A stretch of 64,000 nt of DNA, taken from positions 310,001-374,000 of the forward strand of contig NZ_BOSH01000001.1 of assembly GCF_018403245.1 (NCBI RefSeq), given 5' to 3'. Numbering within the stretch: position 1 is the first letter of the stretch; each line of letters begins with the position of its first letter. A program made the translations under genes and the position numbers. The stretch comes from Paenibacillus sp. J2TS4 (GTDB taxonomy: Bacteria > Bacillota > Bacilli > Paenibacillales > NBRC-103111). A model generated the notes under the pieces. It was not told the DNA's origin. It searched no databases and worked only from the letters and a program-made list of their open reading frames with translations. This document shows positions 62,801 through 64,000 of this stretch, one piece after another.

Positions 62801-63094
62801 ATCTATAAGCGAGGCTCAGGAGGAGTGGACATCCGTTCCGACGGGCTGCTGCAATTTGGCAGCCGGCAGCATGGAGACCGGATGCTAGTGATTACGGATG
62901 AGGCGACAAAAAACACCTATGCCTATTCAAATAATCAGATTATGGGTGTATTTGCAGAAGAACGGATCCAGCTTCCGGATGGAGCGACCGTCTATACGAA
63001 GCCTGTATTCTTTATGTTTACGGATAAAGAATGGAAAGCCGAATCCTTCACCGACCTTAGACAAATAAAGTTCGGCAGTACAGGAGACAAGTAA
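59846..63094 (+). CDS. Large GNAT-fusion protein with beta-rich and mutarotase-like C-terminal regions
   Basis: 1082 residues. Residues 1-155 are a GNAT acetyltransferase (acetyl-CoA loop NVRPDYHGKKIGRDLI near 80; MYKKCGFFWERK at its end). From about 155 to 520 the sequence looks beta-rich (immunoglobulin-like stretches such as YRVRYVIRNKSKVPLQVELEG). A third region near 520-760 and the C-terminal 270 residues (GNTIHSLHCGGREWLETSYP, WWNPWLGGIGTQLQG) resemble aldose-epimerase/mutarotase-type sandwiches. There is no signal peptide, so it is cytoplasmic. It may acetylate or process a bulky sugar-containing substrate. ATG 59846 follows AATGAGGTGA; the open frame before it is leader RNA. Confidence 0.7.
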   Translation: MNEEIRIVEYEPRYAQAVAEMWNASMEGWGGGTANRTEEGILQEHANSTLLSAFLALDGEKVVGYCSFAHYRNDEGALYVPLLNVRPDYHGKKIGRDLIRQAVQRTIEMEWPRLDLFTWPGNTKAVPMYKKCGFFWERKESSTHLMNFIPTVMQTELLQPYFETIDWYKDSTREIAIEPDGRRENGFDFFEYKWQKDNLSLRVEFEKTGRGIRLIETNDFLLYAEVEGHKLVFGKSYRVRYVIRNKSKVPLQVELEGIDDKNIRFALNSKRVVQAEDEAVIEGHCEVGAIHEEQDNWKTHPCVSARCLINGRSVLLRTGIVPQYPATVTLALPNEESFLQIAEEGYVTIENHDQRPMVFEFELPRTEWLQFEPQSLSVALPPLGKKTVSLNYRLADFGLLSEPLSIRAFPEGGAEEAVYFTRAMEWIFKGQTGRFGGETEKHAVLVNGPYTLYFNKSDNEMWVHRYGDESRCRWMSPKLGRPYSPEFVKKKASRITISQEEQAMVLTAHCDSEEFPAIRLSVTAKLFPNGLMERFHEIQNLGDRASEKDMFIGEGFYFSLMQAIIPYAGQMIDLRDPEDASGHHLDDWNVKDISENWLFSYGDGYAQGIAWHPSLSLTKSEWHLMLEHPVGPLGAGEKVTTPSTFMTYGSFGDWFDFRSFALKRRETVRPLLTAPFEMSVQEGNPFIKAGADYTVNVRERRTVPLEGRFTLASESGGIPELREFHQEEQMKSIEFQLTAPPEGEGVEKICLEMESRKETTSLERAVFILSDGADSAEELPLSAVADPSAGALMTREEGEASSSSTGAFRRESTRGEELSIRLAEEDTYRYTNGRMTIQASPSFGNTIHSLHCGGREWLETSYPEPGPKSWWNPWLGGIGTQLQGISPLSLQEERKEFSFETITDNFGNRWRGIRIRTWVDKLEEKRGLVMDQYSLLLPGSPVLCVVNRIKNDTGRSFYDFKCKVEGFISTDADLEAQWIRGRQDRIYKRGSGGVDIRSDGLLQFGSRQHGDRMLVITDEATKNTYAYSNNQIMGVFAEERIQLPDGATVYTKPVFFMFTDKEWKAESFTDLRQIKFGSTGDK

Positions 63095-63480
63095 AATAGG
63101 AGAGAGGGAGCAAGGAGAAGTAGAGGCAGACCTGCGGAAGATAGAACATAGGCGGGAAAAGGAGATAAATGAGAAGGTAGAAAAGCAGAAAAGCAGAAAA
63201 ACAGAAAGACAAGAAGGACAAGAAGAGCAACAAGCAAGAGCTAGAAGGATAAGAGCTACAAGCAAGAGCTAGAAGGATAAGAGCTACAAGCAAGAGCCAG
63301 AAGGATAAGAGCTACAAGCAAGCCAGAAGGATAAGAGCTAGTAGAGCAAAAAAAGTAAACAGAGCAATAGGACTAAAATAGGGCAGGAAGAGCCGGAAAA
63401 GGCGAGAAGGGCGAGATGAGCAAGAAAAGCAAGAAGAGAGCAGGAAGGGTAAGAAGGAGCGGAACAAGGAAGGGGAGCGA
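63095..63480 (+). repeat. Purine-rich spacer on the plus strand
   Basis: About 385 bases, overwhelmingly A and G on the plus strand, between two co-oriented genes. It contains the 28-base tandem array listed separately. Minus-strand frames give Leu/Ser/Phe-rich low-complexity sequence and no ribosome site, so I read it as non-coding. Confidence 0.75.
63236..63347 (+). repeat. 28-base tandem repeat, about four copies
   Basis: Units at 63236-63263, 63264-63291 and 63292-63319 differ by one base at most; a fourth, shortened by three bases at its start, follows from 63320. Each unit begins AAGAGC and contains GAAGGATAAGAGCTA. The period is not a multiple of three, which argues against a coding repeat. 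Confidence 0.85.
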
Positions 63481-63482
63481 TT

Positions 63483-64000
63483 GTGAAAATTATTGACGCG
63501 CACATACATTTATCCAATATTGAAAGTTTCCGCCATACGGCTCGGGAGTTGGCTTTTGTCGACTATTCGGCTGCAGGACTCCAGCAGGAATTCGAGCGTT
63601 CGGGTGTCGTGATGGGGATTGGCATGGGAGTTACCGAACAAGAGCCCGGCAGGTTTCCGGATCGGGGAGCGGGCAATCCGATGACACTCGATTTGGAAGC
63701 CGAGGTCCCCTCTTTTCTGATGGAATGTGTCGGGATCAATCCCGTGCGCCTTGCTTCCTCCGAAGGACAGGATGAGCTTGACCGGATTGAGGCTCGTTTG
63801 CGCCAAGATTTTGTCGCGGGCATCAAGCTCTACGCCGGCTACTATCATTATTATGTTTATGATGCTATATACGGCCCTGTCTATGAGTTAGCCAAACAAT
63901 ACCGCTTGCCGGTCGTCATTCATTCTGGAGATACCTATTCGTCGGAAGGGCTGCTTAAATATTCCCATCCTCTGACGATTGACGAACTGGCGGTCCAGCA
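63483..64000 (+). CDS. Amidohydrolase-family protein, 3' truncated by the window edge
   Basis: 172 codons visible. It starts KIIDAHIHLSN, with the H-x-H metal pair of the amidohydrolase TIM barrel, and continues with FVAGIKLYAGYYHYYVYD (carrying the metal or carboxylated Lys region) and LPVVIHSGDTYS (third His). It probably hydrolyses or decarboxylates a small organic substrate. GTG 63483 follows AAGGGGAGCG. It is downstream of the GNAT fusion, across the purine-rich spacer, and may share its pathway. The frame is open to the last base. Confidence 0.82.
   Translation, partial: MKIIDAHIHLSNIESFRHTARELAFVDYSAAGLQQEFERSGVVMGIGMGVTEQEPGRFPDRGAGNPMTLDLEAEVPSFLMECVGINPVRLASSEGQDELDRIEARLRQDFVAGIKLYAGYYHYYVYDAIYGPVYELAKQYRLPVVIHSGDTYSSEGLLKYSHPLTIDELAVQ

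Noticed and set aside
62927..63509. Several minus-strand frames rich in Leu, Ser, Phe and Cys
   Set aside because: They are translations of the purine-rich tandem repeats and the end of the GNAT fusion in the wrong strand.
1..64000. CRISPR array, prophage, insertion sequence, rRNA or tRNA
   Set aside because: No spaced direct-repeat array, no integrase or transposase reading, and no tRNA or rRNA signature was seen on either strand by eye.

Overview
The window looks like chromosome from a spore-forming, low-to-medium GC Firmicute, most probably Paenibacillus or a close relative. The reasons are strong Shine-Dalgarno sites, frequent GTG and TTG starts, spore genes (sspI, yunB, a lytH-type endopeptidase, cotSA-like and yheC/D-like genes), a LiaFSR/Psp envelope-stress locus, several lplABC-type sugar ABC transporters with large lipoprotein binding proteins, and an AraC-type regulator with a membrane sensor. 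No rRNA, tRNA, CRISPR array, prophage or intact insertion sequence was seen.

Layout. 1-7.3 kb: sugar-uptake cluster (DUF5696-type protein, two permeases, OmpR-type two-component system, binding lipoprotein). 7.6-9.3 kb: hxlR coupled to two crcB fluoride channels, then a histidine phosphatase. 9.4-16.3 kb: secreted NlpC/P60 hydrolase, an Eis-like acetyltransferase behind two micro-ORFs, a UvrC-N-terminal-like (Cho-type) nuclease, an M24 peptidase and a membrane acyltransferase. 16.4-23.3 kb: Bcr-type ABC exporter, then a Lia/Psp locus (LiaI-like, PspA, PspC, PspA, LiaF, LiaS, LiaR and a 29-residue membrane peptide). 23.3-32.1 kb: housekeeping and single genes (CDF transporter, GNAT, zwf, a nuclease-like/HTH protein, a Tat-exported phosphoesterase, prfC), with repeat-rich spacers at 28.5-29.0 and 30.2-30.5 kb. 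32.2-38.3 kb: AraC-type regulator plus ABC importer. 38.4-41.9 kb: a Tat-targeted dehydrogenase small subunit, a GMC oxidoreductase, and tatC-tatA in one operon. 42-46.8 kb: spore-coat-type genes, mtnX-like phosphatase, sspI, ktrA-like gene, rRNA methyltransferase and a decayed gene. 47.2-55.4 kb: LacI-regulated import and heparinase II/III locus. 55.5-64 kb: MFS exporter, yunB and lytH-type genes, a stand-alone LarC C-terminal domain, a 1082-residue GNAT fusion and a truncated amidohydrolase.

How the genes work together. Three ABC importers, each with its own regulator, indicate life on plant or microbial polysaccharides. In the third, a LacI-type regulator has three matching 14-bp operator-like sites and the heparinase-type lyase lacks a signal peptide, so oligosaccharides are probably imported and then cut inside. 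The Lia/Psp locus next to a Bcr-type exporter suggests defence against envelope-active antibiotics. The Tat operon pairs a translocase with its own redox substrate. The most unusual items are the tandem micro-ORF leader before the Eis-like gene, the GNAT fusion with its leader stem, and the Tat/dehydrogenase operon. All functions are inferred from sequence motifs and remembered families; no search was run.
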